Source of the DNA: an uncultured Bacteroidales bacterium
GTDB lineage: Bacteria; Bacteroidota; Bacteroidia; Bacteroidales; P3
Direction: 5' to 3'
Length of the DNA stretch: 64,000 nucleotides
Assembly (NCBI GenBank): GCA_947168665.1
Contig: CAMVMX010000001.1
Span: 62,001-126,000, forward strand
A program made the translations under genes and the position numbers. The notes beneath the pieces are model-generated. The model worked only from the letters and a program-made list of their open reading frames with translations. It had not been told where the DNA came from and ran no database searches. Positions 29,535 through 38,868 of this stretch are shown piece by piece (the stretch's first letter is position 1; each line of letters opens with the position of its first letter).

Positions 29535-30147
29535 ACCGCAGACCGATAACATCCACCCTGCCCCCTCCGCACCCCACACCCTGCGGTCCCTTGTCGCCGT
29601 GGTGCTGCTCCTGGCCTCCACCGCCGCCGCATCTCCTGTCCGCGCCCAGCAAGTGCTCGAAGCCCCCACCGTCGTCCAAGCACCCCTCCCGCCCAAACCT
29701 CACAACCCCACCAAAGCCCTCCTCCTCTCCCTCATACCCGGAGGCGGACAAATCTACAACGGCCAGGCTTGGAAAATCCCCATCATCTACGGTGCTCTCG
29801 GCGGCGTAGGCTACTTCGCCTACACCAACTACACCAACATGGCAGCCTTCAAGAAGGAATACCTCCATCGCGTCAACGGCGGCACCCCCCAACTCGAAGG
29901 CTACACCACCTACCCCAACTCCAGTATCTACAATCTCTACCAGTCCAACAATAAAAACTTCCAACTCTTCGTTATCATCACAGCCGCAGTCTACGGGCTC
30001 AACCTCATCGACGCCTACGTCTTCGGCCACCTCTACGACTTCCAGATCAACGACGACCTCTCCCTCCACCTCTCCCCCTCGCTGGCGCCCACTCCCCTCG
30101 CCCCGCAGCCCCTCGCGCCCACATTCCAACTCACCCTCAAATTCTGA
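29527..30147 (+). CDS. DUF5683-type membrane protein
   Basis: NPTKALLLSLIPGGGQIYNGQAWKIPIIYGALGGVGYF; NLIDAYVFGHLYDF; overlaps parB end. Confidence 0.7.
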   Translation: MSEPQTDNIHPAPSAPHTLRSLVAVVLLLASTAAASPVRAQQVLEAPTVVQAPLPPKPHNPTKALLLSLIPGGGQIYNGQAWKIPIIYGALGGVGYFAYTNYTNMAAFKKEYLHRVNGGTPQLEGYTTYPNSSIYNLYQSNNKNFQLFVIITAAVYGLNLIDAYVFGHLYDFQINDDLSLHLSPSLAPTPLAPQPLAPTFQLTLKF

Positions 30148-30183
30148 AAACAAACAACATCAAACGATAAAACAACCCAATCC

Positions 30184-30891
30184 ATGAACCCCATCCTAAT
30201 GATTCAAGCCGACCAGGCCGATGTGCAGACAGCCCTCGACACCATGGCTGCCGTAGCTTCACCCGAACGTATAACCCTCTGGGACATGACCCTCAAAGGC
30301 GGTTGGATAATGCTCGTCCTCGCCTGCCTTCTGGCTCTCGCCATCTACATCGCCGTCGAGCGCTACCTCGCGCTGCGCCAAGCCCTCAAAACCGAGAACG
30401 ACGACCTCTTCATGAACAGCATCCGCGAGTACATCCACAAAGGCGACGTCGACGCCGCCCGCAACCTCTCCAAAAGCACCAACTCACCCCTCGCCCGCAT
30501 GGTCGACAAAGGCCTATCACGTCTGGGCCGTCCCCTCTCCGACATCCAAGCCGCCATCGAGAACGAAGGCAAACTCGAAGTGGCGCGCCTCGAAAAGCGC
30601 GTATCCCTCGTCGCCACCGTCGCCTCCCTCGGCCCCATGATCGGCTTCCTCGGCACCGTCACCGGCATGGTCACCTGCTTCCAAGACATGGCCTTCGCCG
30701 GCAACAACATCGACATCTCCGTCCTCGCCACCGGCATGTACGAAGCCATGGTCACCACCATCGGCGGCCTCATCGTCGGCATCGTCTGCTACTTCCTCTA
30801 CAACGTCCTCGTCACCCGCATCAACAAAGTGGTCCTCGACATCGAAGTCCGCGCCACCGAATTCATGGACCTCCTCCACGAACCCGCCTAA
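30184..30891 (+). CDS. exbB: MotA/TolQ/ExbB proton channel family protein
   Basis: LPxM-type core VATVASLGPMIGFLGTVTGMVTCFQDMA; MYEAMVTTIGGLIVGIVCYFLYN. Confidence 0.9.
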   Translation: MNPILMIQADQADVQTALDTMAAVASPERITLWDMTLKGGWIMLVLACLLALAIYIAVERYLALRQALKTENDDLFMNSIREYIHKGDVDAARNLSKSTNSPLARMVDKGLSRLGRPLSDIQAAIENEGKLEVARLEKRVSLVATVASLGPMIGFLGTVTGMVTCFQDMAFAGNNIDISVLATGMYEAMVTTIGGLIVGIVCYFLYNVLVTRINKVVLDIEVRATEFMDLLHEPA

Positions 30892-30920
30892 TCACCCCAC
30901 CCCAAAAAACAGCAGCCGTT

Positions 30921-31334
30921 ATGATTGAGACAAGAAACAAACTCACCATCGAAAACAACAACTCCACCATGTCCGACCTGGTGTTCCTGCTGTTGGTCTT
31001 CTTCATGATGACCTCCACCCTCATCAGCCCCAACGCCGTCAAGCTCCTCCTGCCCGAAAGCGGCAGCAAGACCATGGCCAAGCAGAACGTCACCGTCTAC
31101 ATCGACGAAAACCACAACTTCCAAGTCGGCAACACCCCAACCGACGTCGACGGCCTCCAGCCCCTCATCGCCTCGGGCATCGAAGCCGGAGTTACCGACG
31201 CCTGTGTCGTGCTCCGCTCCGACAAGACCGTCCCCGTCCAATACGTCGTCAACGTCATCGACGCCGTCAACGCCATCAACGAGCAGACCGGCTCCAAACA
31301 CAAAGTCATCCTCGCCACCTCCCCCAAAAAGTAA
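30921..31334 (+). CDS. exbD: ExbD/TolR biopolymer transporter
   Basis: MIETRNKLTIENNNSTMSDLVFLLLVFFMMTSTLIS; YVVNVIDAVNAINEQTG; ORF-track start 30303 is an over-extension. Confidence 0.88.
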   Translation: MIETRNKLTIENNNSTMSDLVFLLLVFFMMTSTLISPNAVKLLLPESGSKTMAKQNVTVYIDENHNFQVGNTPTDVDGLQPLIASGIEAGVTDACVVLRSDKTVPVQYVVNVIDAVNAINEQTGSKHKVILATSPKK

Positions 31335-31368
31335 CACACCCACTACCCAAACCAACCGTCACAGCAAT

Positions 31369-32157
31369 ATGACAAACTCAACAGACAACGACAAAAAAAA
31401 CCGGGTAATCTCCGGGGCCGTCACCTTCCTCTGCATGGCCCTGGCCCTCATCGTCTGCCTCTCCTTCGGCTACGACCCGCCCGACCCTCCCATACCCGAA
31501 GAAGGAGTCGAAGTCAATCTCGGCAACAGCGACTTCGGACTGGGCGACAACCCCATGCCTGAAGCCTCCGAAGCCAGCAGCGCACCCCGTCCGCGCGCCG
31601 CCACCGAGCAAGTCTCCACCCAAAGCACCGAAGCATCCGCCCCCATCTACTCATCGCCCAAACCCTCCACCGCCAAGACCGACAACCCCACTCCCACCAC
31701 CACCCAGCCCGAACCCCCAAAAGAGCCCGAAATCAACAAAAACGCACTCTTCAACGGCAACCGCGGCAACAAAAACAAGAACACCAACAGCGGCAGCGAA
31801 GGCAACACCTACGGCAAAGGCAACATGGGCAAAGAAGGCGGCGACCCCAACTCCAACCGCTACGACGGCACCCCCGGCCGCGGCGGCGCAGGCTTCAGCC
31901 TTGCTGGCCGCAGCGCACGCGCACTCCCCGAACCCAAAAACTCCACCAACAAAGAAGGCAAGGTAGTGGTGAAAATATGGGTCGACCGCACCGGCAACGT
32001 CACGCGGACCGACGCACCCGTAAAAGGCTCCACCCTCACCGATAAAGGCCTTGTGCGCCAGGCCCAATCCGCTGCCATGAAAGCCAAATTCAGCCCCAAG
32101 GACGACGCCCCCGAAGTCCAGACCGGCACCATCACCTACGAATTCCGCAACAACTGA
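31369..32157 (+). CDS. TonB-like energy transducer
   Basis: One N-terminal TM, P-rich linker, C-terminal EGKVVVKIWVDRTGNVTRTDAPVKGS...AAMKAKFSP...GTITYEFRNN. Confidence 0.75.
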   Translation: MTNSTDNDKKNRVISGAVTFLCMALALIVCLSFGYDPPDPPIPEEGVEVNLGNSDFGLGDNPMPEASEASSAPRPRAATEQVSTQSTEASAPIYSSPKPSTAKTDNPTPTTTQPEPPKEPEINKNALFNGNRGNKNKNTNSGSEGNTYGKGNMGKEGGDPNSNRYDGTPGRGGAGFSLAGRSARALPEPKNSTNKEGKVVVKIWVDRTGNVTRTDAPVKGSTLTDKGLVRQAQSAAMKAKFSPKDDAPEVQTGTITYEFRNN

Positions 32158-32160
32158 CCC

Positions 32161-32538
32161 ATGGACGAACCCATACGCATCGACAAATACCTCTGGGCTG
32201 TGCGCCTCTACAAGACGCGCAGCCTCGCCACCGATGCCTGCCGCTGCGGCCACGTCCGCCTCGGCGGACAGCCCGTCAAACCCTCACACGAAATCAAAGC
32301 CGGCGAAACCTACGAAATCTCCATCGAGCAGCTCCATCGCGTCATCCAAGTGCGCCAGCCCTTGGCCAACCGCGTCGGGGCCAAACTCGTCGAAAACTAC
32401 ATGACCGACCTCACCCCCCAGGAAGAATACGAGCGCATACAACTCATCCGCCAATACGCCTTCGAAAAACGCGACCGCGGCGCCGGCCGCCCCACCAAAC
32501 GCGAGCGCCGCGACATCGAAGAGTTTAAATACAAATGA
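32161..32538 (+). CDS. S4-domain RNA-binding protein (HslR-like)
   Basis: IRIDKYLWAVRLYKTRSLATDACRCGHVRLGGQPVKPSHEIKAGE; GRPTKRERRDIEEF. Confidence 0.88.
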   Translation: MDEPIRIDKYLWAVRLYKTRSLATDACRCGHVRLGGQPVKPSHEIKAGETYEISIEQLHRVIQVRQPLANRVGAKLVENYMTDLTPQEEYERIQLIRQYAFEKRDRGAGRPTKRERRDIEEFKYK

Positions 32539-32639
32539 CCTCACCCCGCCCTCAACGCCACGCCAGCAACCCGCAACAAAAAAATCGCACCCCCCTGCAA
32601 TAAATCCGACATCAAAAATACATAATAACAGATTCGACC

Positions 32640-33173
32640 ATGGACGAAGAAGAGGTAATCCGCGACATCCTGTCAGGCAACGTCAACCGCTATGCCGAAA
32701 TCGTCAAAGCCTACCAGACCATCGTGGCCAACCTCTGCTACAAAATGGGAGGCCTCAAACTCGACATCCCCGAAATGACCCAACAAGTCTTCGTCGAGCT
32801 CTACCTCGCCCTCCCACGCTTCCAGTTCAAGTCGAAACTGAGTACATTCATCTACCGCATCACCGTCAACGTCGTCTGCAAAGAACTCAAACACCAAAAG
32901 CGCACCATCGTCCCCACCGACGAATACCCCATGCCCGACCGCCCCGCCGACGAACCCAACATCGAGCAATCCATCATCCGCAACGAACAACTCCGCCAAC
33001 TGCGCATAGCCATGGGACACCTCAACCCCGAACAGCGCACCGCCCTCGTCCTCTACACCTACAGCGACTTCTCCTACAACGACATTGCCGACGTAATGCA
33101 GTGCACCACCGCCAAAGTCGAATCACTCATCTTCCGGGCACGCAAAAACCTCAAAAAAATGCTCACCCCCTGA
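32640..33173 (+). CDS. RNA polymerase sigma-70 family (ECF-type) factor
   Basis: ILSGNVNRYAEIVKAYQ; MTQQVFVELYLALPRFQFKSKLSTFIYRIT; YTYSDFSYNDIADVMQCTTAKVESLIFRARKNLKK. Confidence 0.88.
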   Translation: MDEEEVIRDILSGNVNRYAEIVKAYQTIVANLCYKMGGLKLDIPEMTQQVFVELYLALPRFQFKSKLSTFIYRITVNVVCKELKHQKRTIVPTDEYPMPDRPADEPNIEQSIIRNEQLRQLRIAMGHLNPEQRTALVLYTYSDFSYNDIADVMQCTTAKVESLIFRARKNLKKMLTP

Positions 33174-33232
33174 CACCCCCCGCGCCCCAACTCCCGCCCA
33201 CTGCCACCACCCAACCCCAACAAACAACAGCC

Positions 33233-33571
33233 ATGAAAGAAACAACACATACCACTGACGACCCCACCCTGCAGCAGCTCCGCGCCCTGTGCTACACCGA
33301 GCCTATCGACGTCACCGACGCCGTCATGGCCCGCATAAGCACCATGCCCCTGCTCTCTCCCCACGCCCTACGCCGCCAACGGCTGCAGCGGTGGACCACA
33401 GCCGTGGCCGCCTGTGCCGTCATCGCCGTGGCCATCAACATCACCCTCCTCTTCACCCGCAACTACAACGAAACCCAAATCAGCAACGTCATCGCCTCAG
33501 TCTACGACTACAACCTCGACTACCAAAACTCATCCCCCATCAACCAATCCGTAGCACTCGAATACCTCTAA
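33233..33571 (+). CDS. Small single-TM protein, candidate anti-sigma factor
   Basis: 112 aa with one TM helix (WTTAVAACAVIAVAINITLLFT) immediately after the sigma gene. Confidence 0.5.
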   Translation: MKETTHTTDDPTLQQLRALCYTEPIDVTDAVMARISTMPLLSPHALRRQRLQRWTTAVAACAVIAVAINITLLFTRNYNETQISNVIASVYDYNLDYQNSSPINQSVALEYL

Positions 33572-33600
33572 CCCCGAACACCCACCAATAATCATATATT

Positions 33601-34089
33601 ATGAAACGTACAACCCTCTTCCTCACCGCAATACTCATCGGGCTCACCCTCACAGCACAGCCCCCCGACGGAGGCCCCCACAAGCGCCACCGCCGCCCCG
33701 AACCGCCCAAAGTCGAGCAGATGGTCAGCAACCTCTCGGCCATCCAGAAAAAACGGCTTGAAACCATCACCGCCGACTGCCAGCAACAAGTCGACAAACT
33801 CGAAACGGAACTCAACACCGTCCGCCAGAAAATCCGCACACTCATGGACCAGCCCGGCGACCAGTCCGACAAACTCTTCCCGCTCATCGACCGCGAAAGC
33901 CAACTCCAGGCCCAGATAGCCAAAACCATGTACACCGTCCGCCAGCAAATCGACCGCGTCCTCACCGACGAGCAGCTGGCCGAATTCCGCTCACGCCTCA
34001 AGGCCGACCACAAACAGCGGATGTCCAAACAGCGTCCTGCCAAAAGGCTGGACGGCACCCAAAAACAGTCGCGCAAACCGCGAAGCTAA
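33601..34089 (+). CDS. Periplasmic Spy/CpxP-like (LTXXQ-type) protein
   Basis: Signal peptide; VEQMVSNLSAIQKKRLETITADCQQQV...VLTDEQLAEFRSRLKADHKQRM. Confidence 0.6.
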   Translation: MKRTTLFLTAILIGLTLTAQPPDGGPHKRHRRPEPPKVEQMVSNLSAIQKKRLETITADCQQQVDKLETELNTVRQKIRTLMDQPGDQSDKLFPLIDRESQLQAQIAKTMYTVRQQIDRVLTDEQLAEFRSRLKADHKQRMSKQRPAKRLDGTQKQSRKPRS

Positions 34090-34123
34090 CACAGGATTTT
34101 TGTTTCATCAGATAATGTGGTTG

Positions 34124-34153
34124 CGCTACCCCTCCGTGGGGTAGCGTTTTTTT
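34124..34153 (+). terminator. Strong intrinsic terminator
   Basis: cgctacccc-tccgt-ggggtagcg-ttttttt. Confidence 0.9.
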
Positions 34154-34350
34154 CTCGCCGGGTCGCGCATCAAACCTCACAATCAGCCCCGCGCATCGCA
34201 AATACAACAGCCAGGGGTCGACCTTCCTCCGCTCGCCCTGCGCCATTTTAAACCCATTTCAAACCCATTTCATCGTGCCCCGAGGGACAAATGGGTGCCG
34301 CTCGAAGCTTGGAACAGTAAATGTCGGGCGAAGTCAGAGCCTCTGGCCTG

Positions 34351-34899
34351 TCAGTCCGCCGCGACCCTGTCACGCTCCATCCGCAGCAGTCGTTGCTTGC
34401 GTTCCTGTCCGCCGGCATAGCCCGACAGCCGCCCTCCGGCTCCCACCACCCTGTGGCAGGGGACTATCAGCAAGACCGGATTGCATGCCACCGCGTGGCC
34501 GACGGCTTGCGCCGACATGCGGTCATGGCCAAAGGTCCGGGCCAGCTCCGCGGCCAACGCGCCGTAAGTGGTAGTCTGCCCGTAGGGGATGGACTGCAAA
34601 AGCCGCCAGACGGCCCGTTGGAAAGGGGTGCCACTCAGGGCTATCGGCGGTGTCGACGGGAGTTTGGCTCCGCCGAAATAGGCTTCCAGCCACTCGGAAG
34701 CCTGACGCAGCGCAGAGTCCGCAACGTCGGCCCTGTCCGCGACCGGGATGGCGGGAAAGTGGCTGCCAAGCCATCGAGGCGGCGACGGTTGCCCGTCGAA
34801 ACAAAGTCCCACAAGCGATGCGCCGTCCGAGCCCAGCACAATGTTCCCCAACGGAGAGGGATAACAACCAAGATGCAACATAGATTGGGCCATCCGCAC
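34351..34899 (-). CDS. ogt: Methylated-DNA--protein-cysteine methyltransferase
   Basis: GTPFQRAVWRLLQSIPYGQTTTYGALA; LIVPCHRVVGAGGRLSGYAGG. Confidence 0.92.
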   Translation of the reverse strand: MRMAQSMLHLGCYPSPLGNIVLGSDGASLVGLCFDGQPSPPRWLGSHFPAIPVADRADVADSALRQASEWLEAYFGGAKLPSTPPIALSGTPFQRAVWRLLQSIPYGQTTTYGALAAELARTFGHDRMSAQAVGHAVACNPVLLIVPCHRVVGAGGRLSGYAGGQERKQRLLRMERDRVAAD

Positions 34900-34958
34900 G
34901 GGAACACAGTTAGGGTAACATCCGGGTCATCAATGACATAATGATTGCCCGAGGGCAA

Positions 34959-35780
34959 TTAATCATAATAACTGAAGGTGCGGACCACGGTGATGGAGTA
35001 CAGTTCCTTGCCTTCTATCACATCGATTGTGGCCTTGGTCCAGTTGCCGTGGTCGTCGTATTCGGTGTAGGTGTATTTATTGTGGGGCTGGACGGAGGGG
35101 CGGCCGCCGAGGTCTTGCTCCCAGTCGGAGAACCACGTCTCGGCAGTGTCGCCACGCTCGTCATAGCGGATGTGGAAATCGAGATAGCGTCCTTCGCCGG
35201 AGCGGGCACGATCCAGCCGGCCGTTGGCATCGTAGCGGTAACGCTCCACCCCGCCGGGGATGGACTTGAAGACTGGACGTCCCAACGAGTCGTAGCGGTA
35301 GACGGTGCTGTCGCCCCACGCATTCACCTGCACCAGCGGACGGCAGTGGTCGTCGCAGGTGATGAGGTTGTCCGTCACGCTGTTGCCGTCCTCGGTCTTG
35401 TTGATAAGGTATTCCGAGAATCCGGCGAGGCAACCAAGGCTGTCGTAGAAATACACCACGCTGTCCACACAGCAGCTGTTGGTCGACACGAAAAGGAGCA
35501 GCTTCCCGTCCGGGCCATAAGCATAACGCTCGTCGGTCTGGCCCTGCATGGCGGCAGTGGACATGGCGGTGCGCATTCCGGTCTCGTTGTAGGCCTCGGC
35601 GGTGGTGACGAATAGCTTGTGCTCGGCATCCATGCAGAAATCGGTGCGCTGCACGGTCTGCACCCGGCCCCGATAGCCCATCTGTCCAGTGCTGTAAAGA
35701 TGGGTGAACTCGCTCTGCCCCTGCGCGACAATGGGCAGCAGCAACAGGCAAATAGAAATGGTAGATCTTACATTCTTCAT
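34959..35780 (-). CDS. Secreted YD/RHS-repeat-like protein
   Basis: Signal peptide; YAYGPDGKLLL, YRYDSLGRPVFKSIPGGVERYRYDANGRLDRA, YTYTEYDDHGNWTKATI. Confidence 0.55.
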   Translation of the reverse strand: MKNVRSTISICLLLLPIVAQGQSEFTHLYSTGQMGYRGRVQTVQRTDFCMDAEHKLFVTTAEAYNETGMRTAMSTAAMQGQTDERYAYGPDGKLLLFVSTNSCCVDSVVYFYDSLGCLAGFSEYLINKTEDGNSVTDNLITCDDHCRPLVQVNAWGDSTVYRYDSLGRPVFKSIPGGVERYRYDANGRLDRARSGEGRYLDFHIRYDERGDTAETWFSDWEQDLGGRPSVQPHNKYTYTEYDDHGNWTKATIDVIEGKELYSITVVRTFSYYD

Positions 35781-35787
35781 TTTTGAA

Positions 35788-36131
35788 TCATTGTAATGTA
35801 AAACAGCGATATTGAAATGATAACCTATAGTTTCTCTTCAACTCATCCGACAGGAATGAGCGTTCTATCAATTCAAGTGCAAGCGTGGATTCTTTGGCAA
35901 AGGCATCAATCTCACGTCTGACCAATCTGTCCGGCAAGCCAATCCTACCGCCAAATTCCACGAGAACGGAAACAGGTAGTCGGACTTGTATTCCTCATTC
36001 CTCAACGGCATAGTGAGACATACGGGCGCTCCCGTATAATCATCTTTATAGGAGAATGTGAAACGCCTGCTGTCATCCTCCCGAAGGATGCCCGCCTCCA
36101 TGCCGTTTACATACACCTTACCTTGTCTCAT
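35788..36131 (-). pseudogene. hipA: hipA remnant: N-terminal fragment joined out of frame to a C-terminal fragment
   Basis: N-part LTMPLRNEEYKSDYLFPF; another frame downstream encodes EFGGRIGLPDRLVRREIDAFAKESTLALELIERSFLSDELKRNYRLSFQYRCFTLQ* ending at 35788. Confidence 0.75.
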
Positions 36132-36339
36132 ATTCCATCACTTTAGGTTTCACATCTAATTGTAGTCCTATGGTGTCAAGAATGGCCAGCAATGTGGCAA
36201 TTTGTGGGTTTCCTTCGCCCCGTTCAATTGCAACAAGGGTGTTGACAGCAACCCCCGAAAGCTCAGAAACCGTGCGCTGGTTTACCCCCAGCACGGCACG
36301 CCGCTCTTTAATAATCTGCCCGATTTCATTCAAGTCCAT
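36118..36339 (-). CDS. HipB-like HTH (XRE) transcriptional regulator
   Basis: MDLNEIGQIIKERRAVLGVNQRTVSELSGVAVNTLVAIERGEGNPQIATLLAILDTIGLQL; overlaps hipA start. Confidence 0.85.
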   Translation of the reverse strand: MDLNEIGQIIKERRAVLGVNQRTVSELSGVAVNTLVAIERGEGNPQIATLLAILDTIGLQLDVKPKVMEYETR

Positions 36340-36366
36340 AATACCATTATATTGCGATTTCCGCTG

Positions 36367-36374
36367 CAAAAGTA
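36367..36374 (-). promoter_or_regulatory. -7 box TACTTTTG for hipB-like gene
   Basis: Reverse complement of caaaagta, ~28 nt upstream of MDLNE start. Confidence 0.45.
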
Positions 36375-36562
36375 CATCTATTATTTCATTCAGCCAAATA
36401 AAATCGCAGTATGTTGATATTTTTCCATCAGAATGCTCCTTTTATAATAACATCGAATTATACTAAACCACACGAATCATACGTGTCATTCGTGCAATTC
36501 GTGTTCTTTTATTAAATCAACCCCCTCTTCCGCATTTCAAAGAAGCACATTGAATCACTATT

Positions 36563-37423
36563 TTATATGACACTATTTAGAAATTCATCACGTTTACGCT
36601 CCCATGTTGTTTCTTTAGGTTGCTTTAGTCCAAACATATCTGTAAGTTTGTCCTTTAATAGATTCATATGAGCATATGCTTTCTTTGCATTCACTTTAAC
36701 AGAAAGTACACTTTGCCCTACAACACCTTTCATATCTTCAAATTCCATATCTTTTGTAAGGAAAGAACAACCATCAGACTTTAGCACCCACGCAGCTCCC
36801 ATCTCGTTCAAAGAAACAGGACTTTTAAAATAACGTGGCGACTGGATAAATATTACAAAAAGTTCATGAGTCTCAAATAACTTACGCAAACCTTCAAATA
36901 TGTCCTGTCCCAACTTGATGCCATATTCTGGGATAGAACTACAAAATAGATTTGTTCCATTAAATCCAAGGCTTTCAAGAAGAGACACAAGTGCCGTTAC
37001 AAAGTCCTCGTCATCATGAGAATGACTAATAAAAATCATTGGGGACTTGGATGAAAGTCCGTTATCCTCAGATTTGTTCAGCTGCCTTTTCATATTTTCA
37101 CCCTTTACTAATGCATTTAAGTAAGAAATATCCCGTTGGAGTTCAGATTTTAAATCTTCCCGGAAATCTCGATAGAAAAGTCTATTTATTCCTCGGCTTG
37201 GAAGGTTATTGACCTCTTGAGAGTCTTTACCATAAAGAATAGCTAACAATTGCTCTATTTCCATCTCCAAATCATCTGCCTTTCTTGATAAAGTCCTTAT
37301 TAGAGATTCATCATACTTTATTCCAAATGGACTATGCTTTCCATCAGGCATTTTTCCAACTTCAACGATTAAATCCTTCGCAAGTTCTATCTGATTATTC
37401 AAAAATTCCTCAGTTTGTATCAT
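36563..37423 (-). CDS. TIR-domain protein
   Basis: KSPMIFISHSHDDEDFVTALVSLLESLGFNGTNLFCSSIPEYGIKLGQDIFEGL...SPVSLNEMGAAWVL. Confidence 0.75.
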   Translation of the reverse strand: MIQTEEFLNNQIELAKDLIVEVGKMPDGKHSPFGIKYDESLIRTLSRKADDLEMEIEQLLAILYGKDSQEVNNLPSRGINRLFYRDFREDLKSELQRDISYLNALVKGENMKRQLNKSEDNGLSSKSPMIFISHSHDDEDFVTALVSLLESLGFNGTNLFCSSIPEYGIKLGQDIFEGLRKLFETHELFVIFIQSPRYFKSPVSLNEMGAAWVLKSDGCSFLTKDMEFEDMKGVVGQSVLSVKVNAKKAYAHMNLLKDKLTDMFGLKQPKETTWERKRDEFLNSVI

Positions 37424-37483
37424 TTTAGATTTATGTATTATTTATTTATTTTTTTAACTATTTGGATAATAATATTTCTTCAC

Positions 37484-37491
37484 ATCAAAAG
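37484..37491 (-). promoter_or_regulatory. -7 box TACTTTTG for TIR gene
   Basis: Reverse complement of caaaagta. Confidence 0.4.
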
Positions 37492-37558
37492 TATTTATAT
37501 ATTTAATTATCAAGCATAAAATTCAAACTTAATCGTAGTCGGAGATGTAAAGTTTTTT

Positions 37559-38857
37559 TCATCTTTTCTTATAATAAACACGCATCCAACCGTCCCATGC
37601 ATCGCCTTTCATACCAAAATGATGCTTTGTTGATTTCATATACCAAGTTAGAGCCTCATCATAATCTTCACGTCTTTCATAATACCAACCAAGATTGTAT
37701 TGTGCATCGGCATGCCCTTGTTCTGCAGCCCTATGAAACCACTCAACTGCATCTTTATTACCATCCATCCAATAGAAACAACCCCCAAGATAATTTTGAG
37801 CATCTGTATGTCCCTGTTCAGCAGCCAAACGAAACCACTTTTTTGCCTCCTCCCAATCATGCTTCATACCAATACCTCTCATACAACATAATCCAAGTGA
37901 ACATTGCGCATTAGCATGTCCCTGCTCAGCAGCCTTTTGATACCACTCTGTCGCCTCTTTCATTTTTTTTAATAGTACACAAATACTTTTTTGATAATTA
38001 TTGACATCTGGAACAAACACTCTGTGGGATGGTAGATGATACTTTGCTACTTCAAATTCTGTCATATCAGATTTTTGTCCCACAGTCTGGTACCATTCTA
38101 TTACTTCTTTTATGTCACGTTTTACTCCTTTGTAATCAACCTTGTAGATCAAACATCCAAGATTGTATTGAGCATCGGCATATCCTTGCGCTGCTGCCTT
38201 TCTAAATAGCTCTGCAGCCTTTTCTTCGTTATTCTTATTACCATAATCTACACCAGTGTCTCCATCCAAGAAAGGGCTACTTTTAAAATAACACAAACCA
38301 AGACTGTTTTGGGCATCAACGTGGTCTTGCTTCGCTGCCTTACTATACAATCTTACTGCCCTTCTCCTGTTCTTCTTTACAAGATCGCCATTATAATAAC
38401 ATACACCTAGATTATACTGAGCATCAGCATACTTCTGTCTCGCCGACTTGCGATACCATTTAACAGCCTCCTTTGGATTCTGTTTCACACCAATTCCATA
38501 ATGGTATCTTTTTGCTAATAAAAAACGAGATTCAGAATTTTTCCGTTCAGCTAATAGCATATCTCTCAGCAGTTCTGATGAATCATTATTTAAGCCAAAA
38601 AGTATCTTCTCTAACTTTATCCAATATTCTTTATCACAATAAGTATTATACTCCACTTGATAAAGTAACTGACATTGCTTATTCATGTTCTTAATACCAA
38701 TGAAATGTAAGGAGATCTCTTCCTTTTCGTAGACGCTTACGTCTTTATGCATTTTGAGGTTGAAATAGGTGCCGGGCTTGGCAATGCCTTTTTCCTCGTC
38801 GAAGAGGTAGACGCGGCATTCTACCTCGGTTTTGATATGTAGTACTGATGTTCCCAT
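37559..38857 (-). CDS. Sel1-like repeat protein
   Basis: Multiple AxxWYxKAAEQGHADAQYNLGxCY repeats after a beta-rich N-terminal region. Confidence 0.9.
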   Translation of the reverse strand: MGTSVLHIKTEVECRVYLFDEEKGIAKPGTYFNLKMHKDVSVYEKEEISLHFIGIKNMNKQCQLLYQVEYNTYCDKEYWIKLEKILFGLNNDSSELLRDMLLAERKNSESRFLLAKRYHYGIGVKQNPKEAVKWYRKSARQKYADAQYNLGVCYYNGDLVKKNRRRAVRLYSKAAKQDHVDAQNSLGLCYFKSSPFLDGDTGVDYGNKNNEEKAAELFRKAAAQGYADAQYNLGCLIYKVDYKGVKRDIKEVIEWYQTVGQKSDMTEFEVAKYHLPSHRVFVPDVNNYQKSICVLLKKMKEATEWYQKAAEQGHANAQCSLGLCCMRGIGMKHDWEEAKKWFRLAAEQGHTDAQNYLGGCFYWMDGNKDAVEWFHRAAEQGHADAQYNLGWYYERREDYDEALTWYMKSTKHHFGMKGDAWDGWMRVYYKKR

Positions 38858-38868
38858 TTTCTTACAAT

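Noticed and set aside
30303-31334. 343-aa ORF spanning exbB and exbD
   Set aside because: Its first ~200 residues are out-of-frame exbB; the true ExbD starts at 30921
34575-34600. CCCGTAGGGGATGG match to the array inside ogt
   Set aside because: Encodes the conserved ogt SIPYGQTT region, so the match is most simply coincidental
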